NCBI RefSeq assembly: GCF_003575975.1
Contig: NZ_QQXK01000010.1
Coordinates: forward strand, 53,039 to 117,038
Source: Galactobacter valiniphilus
GTDB taxonomy: Bacteria > Actinomycetota > Actinomycetes > Actinomycetales > Micrococcaceae
Length of the DNA: 64,000 nt
Direction of reading: 5' to 3'
Made by a program: the position numbers and the translations under genes. Below are positions 44,999 to 53,406 of the stretch, in pieces. The notes under the pieces were generated by a model. The model was not told the DNA's origin. It did no database searches and was given only the letters and a program-made list of their open reading frames with translations. Position 1 is the first letter of the stretch. Each line of letters opens with the position of its first letter.

Positions 44999-45741
44999 TT
45001 GGCCTCCCCCTCGCCGTGCTCCGGGGCCGACTGCGGGTCCTGCGCCTCGGGCGCCGCCGCCGGCTGGGCCTGGCCCGGCTGCTCGATGCGCACGCCGTAG
45101 CGCGGGCGCCCGTCGTCCAGATCGCCGTAGCCGGTGACCGCGGAGGTCGGCTGCCCGGGCTGGCCCGGCGCGGCCGGGGGCTCCGCCTGGGCGGGAGCCT
45201 GCGGGGCGATCGGGGCCTGGCCCCACGCCGAGCGCGCGCCGGCCTGCGACGGGTTCATGGGCAGCTGGGAGGCGAGCTGGCGCGCCTGCGCCGCCACGGC
45301 GTGCTCCACGACCACGTCCCACGTGCTGGGCAGCACCTGGCGGGTCGAGGAGAAGTCGCGCTTGCCGCGCTGCAGGGCGTAGCTGACCACGCCCATGATC
45401 ATGAAGAGGAACGCGCCGAGCAGCACCGCCGCGAAGAGCGGCACCACGGAACCCTGACCCGGCTCCGAGAAGAGCATGAGCAGGAGCCCGAAGAACACGC
45501 CGAGCATGGCGCCCTGGGCGGCTCCCTGGCCGGCAACGCGGGGGTAGCTGAGCTTGCCGCGCACGCGCTCCACAAGCTTCAGGTCGTTGCCGATGATGGA
45601 CACGTTTGCCACCGGGAAGTCGTGGTCGGCGAGGTAGTCGACGACCTTCTGCGCGTCGAGGTAGTTCTCGTAGCGCCCGATGACCTCCCCGCGGGGGATG
45701 GTGGGAAATGCGGCCGAAGCCTGGCTGGCAGGTGACGTCAT
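44995..45741 (-). CDS. General stress protein-like membrane protein (YflT-type domain)
   Basis: A 248-residue protein. Residues 18-66 (GEVIGRYENYLDAQKVVDYL) resemble the YflT/heat-induced stress domain that includes a glycine-zipper-like region. Two transmembrane helices follow (about 74-92 and 99-121). The C-terminal half is Pro/Gln/Ala-rich and probably disordered. Start choice: ATG 45741 has CACAAT seven bases upstream; ATG 45750 is possible. It lies divergent from the MgtE-like gene. Confidence 0.75.
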   Translation of the reverse strand: MTSPASQASAAFPTIPRGEVIGRYENYLDAQKVVDYLADHDFPVANVSIIGNDLKLVERVRGKLSYPRVAGQGAAQGAMLGVFFGLLLMLFSEPGQGSVVPLFAAVLLGAFLFMIMGVVSYALQRGKRDFSSTRQVLPSTWDVVVEHAVAAQARQLASQLPMNPSQAGARSAWGQAPIAPQAPAQAEPPAAPGQPGQPTSAVTGYGDLDDGRPRYGVRIEQPGQAQPAAAPEAQDPQSAPEHGEGEAK

Positions 45742-45827
45742 GGCCCCCATTGTGCCGCGCGCGACACGCCGTGTCTGCCCACGGCGCGGCCCGTGCGCCC
45801 TCGGCGGAATCCGGAGGCCCGGGCCGG

Positions 45828-45833
45828 TAGGCT
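45828..45833 (+). promoter_or_regulatory. -10 box (TAGGCT), leaderless, for the MgtE-N operon
   Basis: TAGGCT ends seven bases before the GTG at 45841; a GGAGG in the spacer could also serve as a ribosome site on a longer transcript. Confidence 0.45.
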
Positions 45834-45840
45834 GGAGGGC

Positions 45841-47142
45841 GTGAGCAGCTCCAAGATCTTCGTCGCCAGACTGCTCGGCCTGGATGTCTTCGATCCCCTC
45901 GGTGATCGCCTGGGCCGCTTGCGGGACGCCGTGGTCCTCGAAAGGGGCCCCGGCCGCCGAGCCATGTGCGTCGGCATCGTGGTCGAGGTCCTCGGCAAGA
46001 AACGCGTCTTCGTGCCCATGACGCGCGTGCAGTCCATGAGTTCCGAGCAGGTCATCGCCTCCGGCCTCGTGAATCTGCGCCGCTTCCAGCAGCGCGGCGC
46101 CGAGACGCTCGTGGCCGCGCAGGTCTTCGACCGCCGGGTCACCTTCCTCGACGGCAGCGGCCAGGGCGTGGTCGAGGACATTGGCCTCATCCGCCAGGCC
46201 AACGGCGACTGGGCCGTTGACGAGTACTTCGTGCGCCGCGGCACGCCCGGGCGCGGGCCCTTCCGCCGCCGCGGAGGCAACACCGTGGTGGTGTCGTGGA
46301 ACGAGATCGTCTTCGGCGACGTGAGCGAGCCCCAGGGCGCCGCGCAGTTCATCGAGTCCCACGACGAGCTCAAGCCGGCCGACTTCGCCGACGCCCTGCA
46401 CGAGATGGACGAGAAGCGCCGCCTCGAGGTCGCCACCGAGCTGCAGGACGACCGCCTCGCCGAGGTGCTCCAGGAGCTCCCCGACGACGAGCAGGTCGCG
46501 ATCCTCTCGTCGCTCGACACCGAGCGCGCCGCCGACGTCCTCGAGGAGATGGACCCGGACGACGCGGCCGACCTGCTCTCCGAGCTCCCGGAGACGCAGA
46601 AGGAATCCCTCCTGCAGCTCATGGAGCCGGAGGACGCCGAGGACGTGCGCCGCCTGCTGGAGTACGAGGAGAACACCGCCGGCTCCATGATGACGCCGGT
46701 CCCGGTCATCCTCCCGCCCGAGGCCACCGTGGCCGAGGCCCTCGCCTCCGTGCGCCGCGAGGAGATCAGCCCGGCCCTCGCCGCGACCGTCTACGTGTGC
46801 CGTCCCCCCTTGGAGACGCCCACCGGCCGCTACCTCGGGCTCGTCCACATACAGGAGCTGCTGCGCTCGGCCCCGCCCGAGCCCGTGGGCAAGCTCGTGG
46901 ACAAGGACCTCGAACCGCTCTCCGATCTCGCCGACGTCCAGGAGGTCTCGCGCATGCTCGCGACCTACGACCTCACCTCGGCGCCCGTCGTCAACGACGA
47001 GGGGCGCCTCGTGGGCGCCGTGACCGTGGACGACGTCCTCGACCACCTGCTCCCGGACGATTGGCGCTCCCACGAGGACGACGCCGTCGTGCGCCCGACG
47101 GGCCGCACCAATCTGCGCTCCAAGGGGGTCAAGCGTGGCTGA
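45841..47142 (+). CDS. Soluble MgtE-N / CBS-domain protein
   Basis: A 433-residue protein with an N-terminal PRC-barrel-like region (LLGLDVFDPLGDRLGRLRD). An MgtE intracellular helical domain follows (repeated acidic helices ADVLEEMDPDDAADLLSELP), then two CBS domains (MMTPVPVILPPEATVAEAL; SRMLATYDLTSAPVVNDEG). The transmembrane channel of MgtE is absent, so it is not itself a magnesium transporter. It matches Rv1232c and, with DUF1003 and Mrp, forms a conserved three-gene unit; it may sense magnesium or nucleotides. Confidence 0.85.
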   Translation: MSSSKIFVARLLGLDVFDPLGDRLGRLRDAVVLERGPGRRAMCVGIVVEVLGKKRVFVPMTRVQSMSSEQVIASGLVNLRRFQQRGAETLVAAQVFDRRVTFLDGSGQGVVEDIGLIRQANGDWAVDEYFVRRGTPGRGPFRRRGGNTVVVSWNEIVFGDVSEPQGAAQFIESHDELKPADFADALHEMDEKRRLEVATELQDDRLAEVLQELPDDEQVAILSSLDTERAADVLEEMDPDDAADLLSELPETQKESLLQLMEPEDAEDVRRLLEYEENTAGSMMTPVPVILPPEATVAEALASVRREEISPALAATVYVCRPPLETPTGRYLGLVHIQELLRSAPPEPVGKLVDKDLEPLSDLADVQEVSRMLATYDLTSAPVVNDEGRLVGAVTVDDVLDHLLPDDWRSHEDDAVVRPTGRTNLRSKGVKRG

Positions 47143-47749
47143 GAAGAATCCCCGCCGTGTGAAGACCAAGGCCTCTGGCCTCGACACCCCGCTGTCCGCC
47201 CGTGGCCGCTTCTGGCCGCGCCTGAGCCCCAACCCCGACGCCTTCGGCTCCGCGACCGAAAAGTTCGCGCGCTTCATGGGCACCCCGCAGTTCCTGCTGT
47301 GGATGACCATCTTCTGTGTGCTCTGGCTGCTCTGGAACACCCTAGCCCCGCAGGCCTGGCGCTTCGATTCGGCCGCCATGGGCTTCACGGCCCTGACCCT
47401 CATGCTCTCGCTGCAGGCCTCCTACGCCGCGCCCCTGCTGCTGCTCGCGCAGAACCGGCAGGACGACCGCGACCGCGTCTCGCTCACGGAGGACCGCTCG
47501 CGCGCCGAGCGCAACCTCACGGACACCGAGTACCTCACGCGCGAGATCGCGAGCCTGCGCCTGGCCATGCGCGACGTCGCGACCCGCGACTTTGTGCGCT
47601 CCGAGCTGCGCAACGTGCTTGAGGAACTCCTCGAGGAGCGCGAGGGCGTGGAGGACCCCGAGGCCAAGCGCCGCCGCGAACGCGAGCGCGAACGCTTCGA
47701 GCGCGCCGGCCGCGACGAGCGAGACAGGGAAGAGAAGGACCGCAGGTGA
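47135..47749 (+). CDS. DUF1003 membrane protein
   Basis: A 204-residue DUF1003 protein with two transmembrane helices (about 50-70 and 83-105). The family LSLQASYAAPLLLLAQNRQ motif ends the second helix. The C-terminal third is a highly charged Arg/Glu coiled coil (RRRERERERFERAGRDERD). The GTG start lies inside the end of the preceding gene, eight bases before its stop. Function unknown; the coiled coil may contact the upstream MgtE-N protein. Confidence 0.87.
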   Translation: MAEKNPRRVKTKASGLDTPLSARGRFWPRLSPNPDAFGSATEKFARFMGTPQFLLWMTIFCVLWLLWNTLAPQAWRFDSAAMGFTALTLMLSLQASYAAPLLLLAQNRQDDRDRVSLTEDRSRAERNLTDTEYLTREIASLRLAMRDVATRDFVRSELRNVLEELLEEREGVEDPEAKRRRERERERFERAGRDERDREEKDRR

Positions 47750-48873
47750 GCCAGGATTCCGCCGCGCCCCAGGCCGATCAGGTGCGGGCGGCGCTGGCCC
47801 GCGTCATGGACCCGGAGCTGCGCCGCCCCATCACCGAGCTCGGGATGCTGGAGAGCGTCGAGGTGACGGGCTCCCGCGCCGAGATCGGGGTGCTCCTCAC
47901 GGTGGCCGGTTGCCCGCTCAAGGACACGATCGAGGCCGACGTCCGCCGCGAGCTGGCCGCCCTGCCCGGCCTCACTGACGTGGACGTGAAGCTGGGGGTC
48001 ATGAGTCCGGAGGCGCGCCGCGCCCTCGTCGACTCGCTCAAGCGCCACGTGGTGCCCTTCACGCAGCCCGATTCGCTCACCCGCGTCATCGCGATCGCCT
48101 CCGGCAAGGGCGGCGTGGGCAAGAGCTCCGTGACCGTCAATCTGGCGGCCGCCCTGGCTGCGCGCGGGCTGAGCGTGGGCATCATCGACGCCGATGTGCT
48201 CGGCTTCTCCGTGCCCGGCCTCATGAGCCTCTCGGACGCCTCCCCCACGCGCGTGGACGAGCTCATCGTCCCGCCCGTGGCCCACGGCGTGAAGGTCATG
48301 AGCATCGGCATGTTCCTCGCCGACAACGCGCCCGTCATGTGGCGCGGGCCCATGCTGCACCGGGCCCTCGAGCAGTTCGTCACGGAGGTGCACTTCGGAG
48401 ACCTCGACGTGCTCCTGCTCGATCTCCCGCCCGGCACCGGCGACGTCGCGATCTCCGTGTCGCAGCTGCTGCCGGGCACGGAACAGATCGTCGTCACCAC
48501 GCCGCAGCACGCGGCGGCCGAGGTGGCAGAACGCGCCGGTTCCATGGCCCTCTCCACGGGTCAGAGCGTCCTCGGCGTGGTGGAAAACATGAGCTGGATG
48601 GAGCTGCCGGACGGCACGCGCCTCACGCCGTTCGGTGAGGGGGGCGGGGCCGAGGTGGCCGCGCGGCTGAGCGCCGTGGCCGGTCACGACGTCCCGCTGC
48701 TCGCGCAGCTTCCGCTTGACCCCGCCTTGCGCGAGGGAGGGGACGACGGCGTGCCGGTGGTCGTGGGGGGCCCCGGCACGGCGGCTGCGGCGGCGCTCGG
48801 CGCGCTGGCGGACCGCATTGCTGTGCGTCCGCGTGGCCTGGCCGGGCGTTCGCTCGGCATCACCCCGCGCTAG
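47746..48873 (+). CDS. mrp: Mrp/ApbC-type Fe-S cluster carrier P-loop ATPase
   Basis: A 375-residue protein. Residues 10-85 form a MIP18/DUF59 domain (MDPELRRPITELGM), and the deviant Walker A GKGGVGKSS is at 120-128. DLPPGTGDV is present. The CxxC usually used for cluster transfer is not seen at the expected ENMSW position, as in other actinobacterial Mrp proteins. It probably helps load Fe-S clusters onto client proteins. GTG start overlaps the DUF1003 stop by four bases. Confidence 0.9.
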   Translation: MSQDSAAPQADQVRAALARVMDPELRRPITELGMLESVEVTGSRAEIGVLLTVAGCPLKDTIEADVRRELAALPGLTDVDVKLGVMSPEARRALVDSLKRHVVPFTQPDSLTRVIAIASGKGGVGKSSVTVNLAAALAARGLSVGIIDADVLGFSVPGLMSLSDASPTRVDELIVPPVAHGVKVMSIGMFLADNAPVMWRGPMLHRALEQFVTEVHFGDLDVLLLDLPPGTGDVAISVSQLLPGTEQIVVTTPQHAAAEVAERAGSMALSTGQSVLGVVENMSWMELPDGTRLTPFGEGGGAEVAARLSAVAGHDVPLLAQLPLDPALREGGDDGVPVVVGGPGTAAAAALGALADRIAVRPRGLAGRSLGITPR

Positions 48874-48919
48874 AAACGGCGGACGCCTCGTGGGCGCGCC
48901 CCGAGCGGCGGGGTGTGGT

Positions 48920-49339
48920 TTAGGTGGCCTCGGAGTCGAACGGCGCGAGCTCGCCCTCGGCGAGCTGCGTCTGGGTCGCCACGGTGGGCAGCGCCGACAG
49001 CGCCGCGGCGGGGGCGGCGGCCGCGAGCGCGGCGCTGCCGCCGCTGGCGGACGGTGAGGCGGGGCCGGAAGCCGGCGCCTCGTCGTCGAGCAGCGCGTCG
49101 CGGATGATCTTGCGGGGGTCGTACTGGCGCGGATCGAGCTTGCGCCAATCCATGTCGGCGACCTCGTCGCCGACCTCCTCGCGGAGGCGCTCCTTGGCGC
49201 CGGCGGCGTAGCCGCGGATGCTCTTGATCAGCTGGGCCAGTTTTTGGGCATACTCAGGCAGCTTTTCGGGGCCGAGGACCACCACGGCGATGAGGCCGAG
49301 AATGAGCAGCTCGCTGCCGTTAATGCCAAAGAGTTCCAC
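48920..49339 (-). CDS. tatB: Sec-independent translocase subunit TatB
   Basis: A 139-residue protein with an N-terminal membrane helix (about 5-23), the GPEKLP hinge (23-28), an amphipathic helix and a charged cytoplasmic tail ending in an Ala/Ser-rich stretch. This is TatB rather than TatA by length and by the FGINGSELLILGLIAVVVLGPEKLPEYA pattern, noted here in shortened form. It works with TatC in folded-protein export. It is adjacent to the sigE/rseA genes as in mycobacteria, but with its own leaderless-type promoter. Confidence 0.87.
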   Translation of the reverse strand: MELFGINGSELLILGLIAVVVLGPEKLPEYAQKLAQLIKSIRGYAAGAKERLREEVGDEVADMDWRKLDPRQYDPRKIIRDALLDDEAPASGPASPSASGGSAALAAAAPAAALSALPTVATQTQLAEGELAPFDSEAT

Positions 49340-49347
49340 GAGAGAAG

Positions 49348-49353
49348 AGCCTA
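49348..49353 (-). promoter_or_regulatory. -10 box (TAGGCT), leaderless, for tatB
   Basis: Minus-strand TAGGCT ends eight bases before the GTG at 49339. Confidence 0.4.
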
Positions 49354-49418
49354 CCGTTTGTGGGACGTCCTCGACGCGCGAGTGCCGAGCATGACGAGAC
49401 GCGCCGCAGCGGTACGGT

Positions 49419-50216
49419 TCATCGGGTGGGATCCACGAGCCGGACGAAGCCGCGCGAGAGCCGGTCCCAGCCACTGGCCGGCTCGGCCTGAGCGTCCTTC
49501 GCTGACTCCGCCGCGAGCGCCGAGATGCTCGATTGCAGGGCGGCGGCGGCCTTCGCGTCCAGGCCCGAGTGCAGCGCGAAGCGGGCCGAGCCCCCGGCGA
49601 ACTGCTGTGCGTCCAGCTCCGGCTTGGCTGCGGGGGTCCCCGCCCCGGCCGCGAGCGAGCGGGTCTCGGTGAGCACCACGGCGCCCTGCTCCCCCGTGTA
49701 GGTGATGCTCACCCAGGCGAGGTCGCCGCTCTTGGCGCCGCTCGAGGAGGTCATGGTCAGCCTGTTGGGGCGCAGATCGGGGCACGTCCAGCCCGCGCGG
49801 CGCAGCTCGGCGATGTCGTAGTCGGAGAGCGGGGTGCCGCTCGCCGAGAAGGCGGCCACCGAGGCCGTCAGGTCCGCCCGGGCGTGGCTGCCGCCGGCGT
49901 TCCACGCAGCAACGAGCACGGCCACGAAGGCCACGACCGTCAGCAGCGCACCGATCGTCGGCACCGCGTTGGAGACCATGCGCCGCCGCCGCGTCCCCAC
50001 GAGCGCCACGCTCCCGGTGTCGGTGAGCACCTCCCCCCCGGCCGCGGCCATGGTGGCGCGGCGGCGCACGCGGCGGCGCTCATCCGCCGCGGCGTCGCGG
50101 CAGGCGGGGCAGCGTTCAAGATGGGCCTCGAGGGCCTTGGAGCGGCGTTCGGGCAGCTCGCCCGCCACAAACTCGGCGACCTCGAGCTGATCGGTGAAGT
50201 GAGAGGTAAAGACCAC
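49419..50216 (-). CDS. RseA-like zinc-finger anti-sigma factor
   Basis: A 265-residue protein. The N-terminal anti-sigma domain carries the zinc motif His32-x3-Cys36-x2-Cys39 (HLERCPAC). A basic stretch follows, then one transmembrane helix (about 82-105), and an extracytoplasmic domain of about 155 residues with Ser/Ala-rich ends. It starts three bases after the sigma gene stop, so it is very probably the partner that sequesters that sigma factor at the membrane. Release may depend on proteolysis or a redox change at the zinc site. Confidence 0.85.
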   Translation of the reverse strand: MVFTSHFTDQLEVAEFVAGELPERRSKALEAHLERCPACRDAAADERRRVRRRATMAAAGGEVLTDTGSVALVGTRRRRMVSNAVPTIGALLTVVAFVAVLVAAWNAGGSHARADLTASVAAFSASGTPLSDYDIAELRRAGWTCPDLRPNRLTMTSSSGAKSGDLAWVSITYTGEQGAVVLTETRSLAAGAGTPAAKPELDAQQFAGGSARFALHSGLDAKAAAALQSSISALAAESAKDAQAEPASGWDRLSRGFVRLVDPTR

Positions 50217-50219
50217 GCG

Positions 50220-50801
50220 TCAGCGCCCCGCCAAGAGGGTTCGGGCCCGGGCCGGGGGCCGCGGGTCGCGGTGGGCCAGGCTCGCGCGCAGCTGCGTGCG
50301 GCCGCGGTGGATGCGCGAGCGCACCGTGCCGAGCTTGAGCCCCAGCGTCTCGGCGATCTCCTCGTAGGAGAAACCCTCGAGGTCGCACAGCACCACGGCG
50401 ACCCGGAAGTCCGGGGCCAGCTCGAGCAGCGCTGCAGCGACGTCGGCGTTGAGGTGGGCGAACTCGAAGCTGCGCTCGGGGCCGTCGCCCGTCGCGGCGA
50501 GACGCTCCTCGGCGTCCTCGGCCAGCGGGTCGAAGCGCAGCTTGGCGCGGCGCCTGGCTGAGTCGAGGAAGAGGTTCGTGGCGATGCGCCGCAGCCACGC
50601 GTCCACCGAGCCGGGGGTGAAGCGTTCGAGCGCGCGCAGGGCCCGCACGTAGGTCTCTTGGACGAGGTCCTCCGCGTCCGCGCGGTTGCCGGTCAAGCGA
50701 TACGCGAGCCGGGCCAGCGAGGCTCCGTGCTCCGCTGCCAGCGCCTCCGGGGACGGCACCCCGGACGCGGGGACTGGCGACGTTGTTTTCACACGTGTCA
50801 T
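50220..50801 (-). CDS. sigE: ECF sigma factor, SigE-like
   Basis: A 193-residue sigma-70 family protein with region 2 (about 30-85, LVQETYVRALRALERF and AWLRRIATNLFLDSARRR) and region 4 (120-172, YEEIAETLGLKLGTVRSRIHRGR). Context (rseA-like gene after it, tatB beyond, O-methyltransferase divergent) matches mycobacterial sigE. ATG 50801 is used; longer in-frame starts look spurious. I could not find a GGAAC-type ECF promoter in the 116-base divergent space, so self-activation is not supported by what I see. Confidence 0.9.
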   Translation of the reverse strand: MTRVKTTSPVPASGVPSPEALAAEHGASLARLAYRLTGNRADAEDLVQETYVRALRALERFTPGSVDAWLRRIATNLFLDSARRRAKLRFDPLAEDAEERLAATGDGPERSFEFAHLNADVAAALLELAPDFRVAVVLCDLEGFSYEEIAETLGLKLGTVRSRIHRGRTQLRASLAHRDPRPPARARTLLAGR

Positions 50802-50917
50802 TGTGCTGGGGCAGGCTGTGAAGTTGCTGAACCTCGGCTCGGCGAGGCGCACCACGGGCGGGCACTAGACTGAGGCGTCCCCACCTTTAAGATGCAACGG
50901 AAGCGATTTCACGCCCC

Positions 50918-51553
50918 ATGAGCGCGCACAAGCACAGCAGCTGGTCCTACGCGGAGGCCCTGCCCATCGAGGATGCGGTGCTGGCCCGGGCCAGGGAGCG
51001 CGGCCACGAGCTGGGCGTCGAGCCCGTCTCGGCCGGCACGGGTGCGCTCCTGACCGTGCTCGCGGCGAGCGCCGGCGTGCGCACCGCCGTGGAGATCGGT
51101 TCCGGCGTGGGCGTCTCCGGCGTCTGCCTCCTGCGCGGCATGGATGCCCGTGGCATCCTCACCACGGTGGAACCCGACATCGAACACCTCGACGCGGCGC
51201 GCATCGCCTTCGCCGAGGCCGGCTTCGTCTCGCACCGCACGCGCACCATCAACGGCCGCAGCCAGGACGTCCTGCCGCGCCTGGCCGACGAGTCCTACGA
51301 TCTCGTCCTCGTGGACGGCTCGCGCCAGCGCGTGGCCGCCGACGTCGCCGAGTCAGCGCGCCTCCTGCGCCCGGGAGGGATCATCGTCATCAACGACGCG
51401 CTGGATGACGACGCCGTGCCGCAGCCGGCCGTACGCCGCCCCAGCACCCTCTCCGCACGCCAGGCGCAGCGCCTCCTGCGCGACGACGAACGCTTCGCCA
51501 CCGCCATGCTTCCGACGGGCACCGGCGTGCTCGTGGCCGTTCGCCGGGCCTGA
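50918..51553 (+). CDS. SAM-dependent O-methyltransferase
   Basis: A 211-residue class I methyltransferase of the catechol/caffeoyl-CoA OMT family. SAM motif I is VEIGSGVGVSG (58-68), the acidic ribose-binding residue is Glu85 (TTVEPD), and DLVLVDGS lies later. It corresponds to Rv1220c, divergent from sigE. The physiological substrate is unknown. A TAGACT box at 50866-50871 could be its -10. Confidence 0.87.
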   Translation: MSAHKHSSWSYAEALPIEDAVLARARERGHELGVEPVSAGTGALLTVLAASAGVRTAVEIGSGVGVSGVCLLRGMDARGILTTVEPDIEHLDAARIAFAEAGFVSHRTRTINGRSQDVLPRLADESYDLVLVDGSRQRVAADVAESARLLRPGGIIVINDALDDDAVPQPAVRRPSTLSARQAQRLLRDDERFATAMLPTGTGVLVAVRRA

Positions 51554-51576
51554 GCCCGCGCCCCTGACGCAACAAC

Positions 51577-51616
51577 AAGGGCCCGGAACCGCTCGTTCAA
51601 GCGGTTCCGGGCCCTT
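51577..51616. terminator. Bidirectional terminator
   Basis: Perfect 16-bp arms (51577-51592, 51601-51616) lie between the convergent methyltransferase and DUF3117 genes, with A- and T-rich flanks on both sides. Confidence 0.88.
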
Positions 51617-51638
51617 CGTTGTGCCGCGATGCTTAGGC

Positions 51639-51809
51639 TCAGGCCTCGGTGGCCTCGAGAAGCACATCGCGCAGGGCGGCGGCCTCATCGTTGTTCAGCT
51701 CAAGCACCAGGCGGCCTCCCCCATCGATCGGCACGCGCATGATGAGGCTACGACCCTCTTTGGTGACCTCCAGGGGGCCGTCGCCGGTGCGCGGTTTCAT
51801 GGCAGCCAT
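51639..51809 (-). CDS. DUF3117 small protein
   Basis: A 56-residue protein of a strictly actinobacterial family (Rv1211 type) beginning MAAMKPRTGDGPLEVTKEGR and containing MRVPIDGGGRLVLEL. The start at 51809 follows gaggag and matches the family; an in-frame ATG at 51824 is less likely. Function unknown, but the family is almost universal in the phylum. Confidence 0.9.
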   Translation of the reverse strand: MAAMKPRTGDGPLEVTKEGRSLIMRVPIDGGGRLVLELNNDEAAALRDVLLEATEA

Positions 51810-51926
51810 CTCGGTGCTCCTCAACTCATGCGGGCGGCGGTTCCGCCCACGTCACTCCCGGCTCGGGTGCGGCCTCACCGGGTAACTACATCAGTTATTA
51901 TCCCGGATTCCGGCGCGTGGGGCCAA

Positions 51927-52547
51927 TCACAGGGAGCGAAAAGTTTGTGACTGTTCCTCGAAAGGGCCTTCTTCGTCACGTTTCGGCGCGTTTGCGGGGT
52001 CGCCCGGGGGCGGCTCCGATGCCCCCGCGGCCGCCGATGCCGGCCCCTCGACCGACTCCGTCACGGGCTCCACCGGCGCTTCCACCTCCAGGCTGTCGGC
52101 CCGCTCCACGGACCCGGAGGGCTCCTCGGCGGCGAGCTCCTCGGCCACGGCCTCGGGCTCGGCGGCGCCCACCGCGCCCTCCGCATCCTGCGGGCCCCAG
52201 GCGTGCAGGAGCTCGGCCGACACGGCCGCGCTGGGCTCGCGCGGCGCCGTGAGCGCGTCGAGCTCACCGTGCAGGCGCTCGATCTCCCCGGCGAGCGCAT
52301 CGAGCACACCGTCCACTTGCTCGCAGCGGTAGCCGCGCAGGGCCGGGCTCAGGCGCAGGCCGTCGATGTCTGCCCCGCGCGGGCGCTCGGGCAGCAACAC
52401 GGGCGGGAGCACCGGGTCGGGCTCGTAGAGCCCCAGCATCGACGCGCCGTTCTCGGCGCGGCGCGCGGGCGCTGGACGGGGCCGGAAGCCCACCACGAGC
52501 GCCACACCCAGCAGGGCGATGGCCAAGAAGAGGATCAGGTACTGCAT
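51927..52547 (-). CDS. Membrane-anchored DivIVA-like domain protein
   Basis: A 206-residue protein. The N-terminal membrane helix (2-20) is followed by a linker and a short DivIVA-like segment (LSPALRGYRCEQVDGVLDAL, about 66-85, then a coiled coil to 98). A long acidic Ala/Glu/Pro tail ends the protein. It resembles Rv1209-type proteins. It starts immediately after the LOG-family stop and is probably cotranscribed. A role at the cell pole or septum is only inferred from the domain. Confidence 0.7.
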   Translation of the reverse strand: MQYLILFLAIALLGVALVVGFRPRPAPARRAENGASMLGLYEPDPVLPPVLLPERPRGADIDGLRLSPALRGYRCEQVDGVLDALAGEIERLHGELDALTAPREPSAAVSAELLHAWGPQDAEGAVGAAEPEAVAEELAAEEPSGSVERADSLEVEAPVEPVTESVEGPASAAAGASEPPPGDPANAPKRDEEGPFEEQSQTFRSL

Positions 52548-53261
52548 CTACTCGCTCCCGTCCGCGCCGGTCGCGTGGGCCACGGCCTCGGCCGGGTCGT
52601 CCGTCACGAGCGGGCGGATCACGTCCGCCTCGGAGAGAGTTCCCGCGGCGAGCAGGGTCCCGCGCAGCCAGTCGATGAGCGGCGTCCAGAAGGCCACTCC
52701 GACGAGAGCCACGGGGTAATCGGAGACCTTCCCGGTCTGGATCAGCGTGAGGACCTCGAAGAGCTCGTCCAGCGTGCCGATGCCGCCGGCCAGCACCACG
52801 GCGCCCTGGGTGTACTTCACGAAGTTCACCTTGCGGGCAAAGAAGTAGTGGAAGGGAACCGTCAGGTCGATGTGGTGATTGAAGCCGTCCTCGAAGGGCA
52901 GCTGGATGCCCAGGCCCACCGAAACGCCCCCGGCGTCCTGCGCGCCGCGGTTCGCGGCCTCCATGATGCCGGGGCCGCCGCCCGTGACCACGGCAAAGCC
53001 GCGCCGGGCGAGCTGCTCGCCCACCTGCCGCCCGGCGTCGTACTCGGCACGCCCCTCCCCCAAGCGGGCGGAGCCGAAGACGGCGATGGCCGGACCCAGG
53101 TTGCCCAGCACGTCGAAGGCGTTCACGAACTCGCCCTGGATGCGCATGGCCCGCCACGCCTCCTCGCCCGGGTCGGAGCGGTGCGAATCAAGCAGCGCGC
53201 GGTCGAAGCGCACCGCCTGCGGCGTGGTGAAGGGCAGCACGGGCTGCGGCGTCTCGCTCAT
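52548..53261 (-). CDS. LOG-family (TIGR00730) Rossmann protein
   Basis: A 237-residue putative cytokinin-riboside monophosphate phosphoribohydrolase-like or nucleotide-processing enzyme. The conserved [14 protein letters not shown] is at 94-107. The catalytic loop PGGxGTxxE reads [12 protein letters not shown] (158-169), with Ala in place of Pro. It matches Rv1205 by context. In bacteria LOG proteins cleave nucleotide 5'-monophosphates to release bases. Leaderless-type -10 box upstream. Confidence 0.87.
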   Translation of the reverse strand: MSETPQPVLPFTTPQAVRFDRALLDSHRSDPGEEAWRAMRIQGEFVNAFDVLGNLGPAIAVFGSARLGEGRAEYDAGRQVGEQLARRGFAVVTGGGPGIMEAANRGAQDAGGVSVGLGIQLPFEDGFNHHIDLTVPFHYFFARKVNFVKYTQGAVVLAGGIGTLDELFEVLTLIQTGKVSDYPVALVGVAFWTPLIDWLRGTLLAAGTLSEADVIRPLVTDDPAEAVAHATGADGSE

Positions 53262-53267
53262 GGGACC

Positions 53268-53273
53268 AGCCTA
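53268..53273 (-). promoter_or_regulatory. -10 box (TAGGCT), leaderless, for the LOG gene
   Basis: Minus-strand TAGGCT ends six bases before the ATG at 53261. Confidence 0.5.
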
Positions 53274-53392
53274 CGGGCACGCGCGCCGGGGCCGCCGAAA
53301 GTCGTTTTTCGCCTGGCGGAAAAATACACTACCGTTACACATCCTTTATGTGGGACAAGCCGGAGGTTCTTTGTGGAGCGAATCACACCGAC

Positions 53393-53398
53393 TACCCT
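53393..53398 (+). promoter_or_regulatory. -10 box (TACCCT), candidate leaderless promoter for gluA
   Basis: TACCCT ends eight bases before the ATG at 53407, which has no ribosome site. A second candidate TACACT (53335-53340) lies in an AT-rich patch further upstream and would give a leader of about 60 bases. Confidence 0.35.
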
Positions 53399-53406
53399 CC
53401 CTAGAC

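Noticed and set aside
50802..50917. Autoregulated ECF promoter for sigE
   Set aside because: No GGAAC/GTT pair with proper spacing was found in the divergent region.
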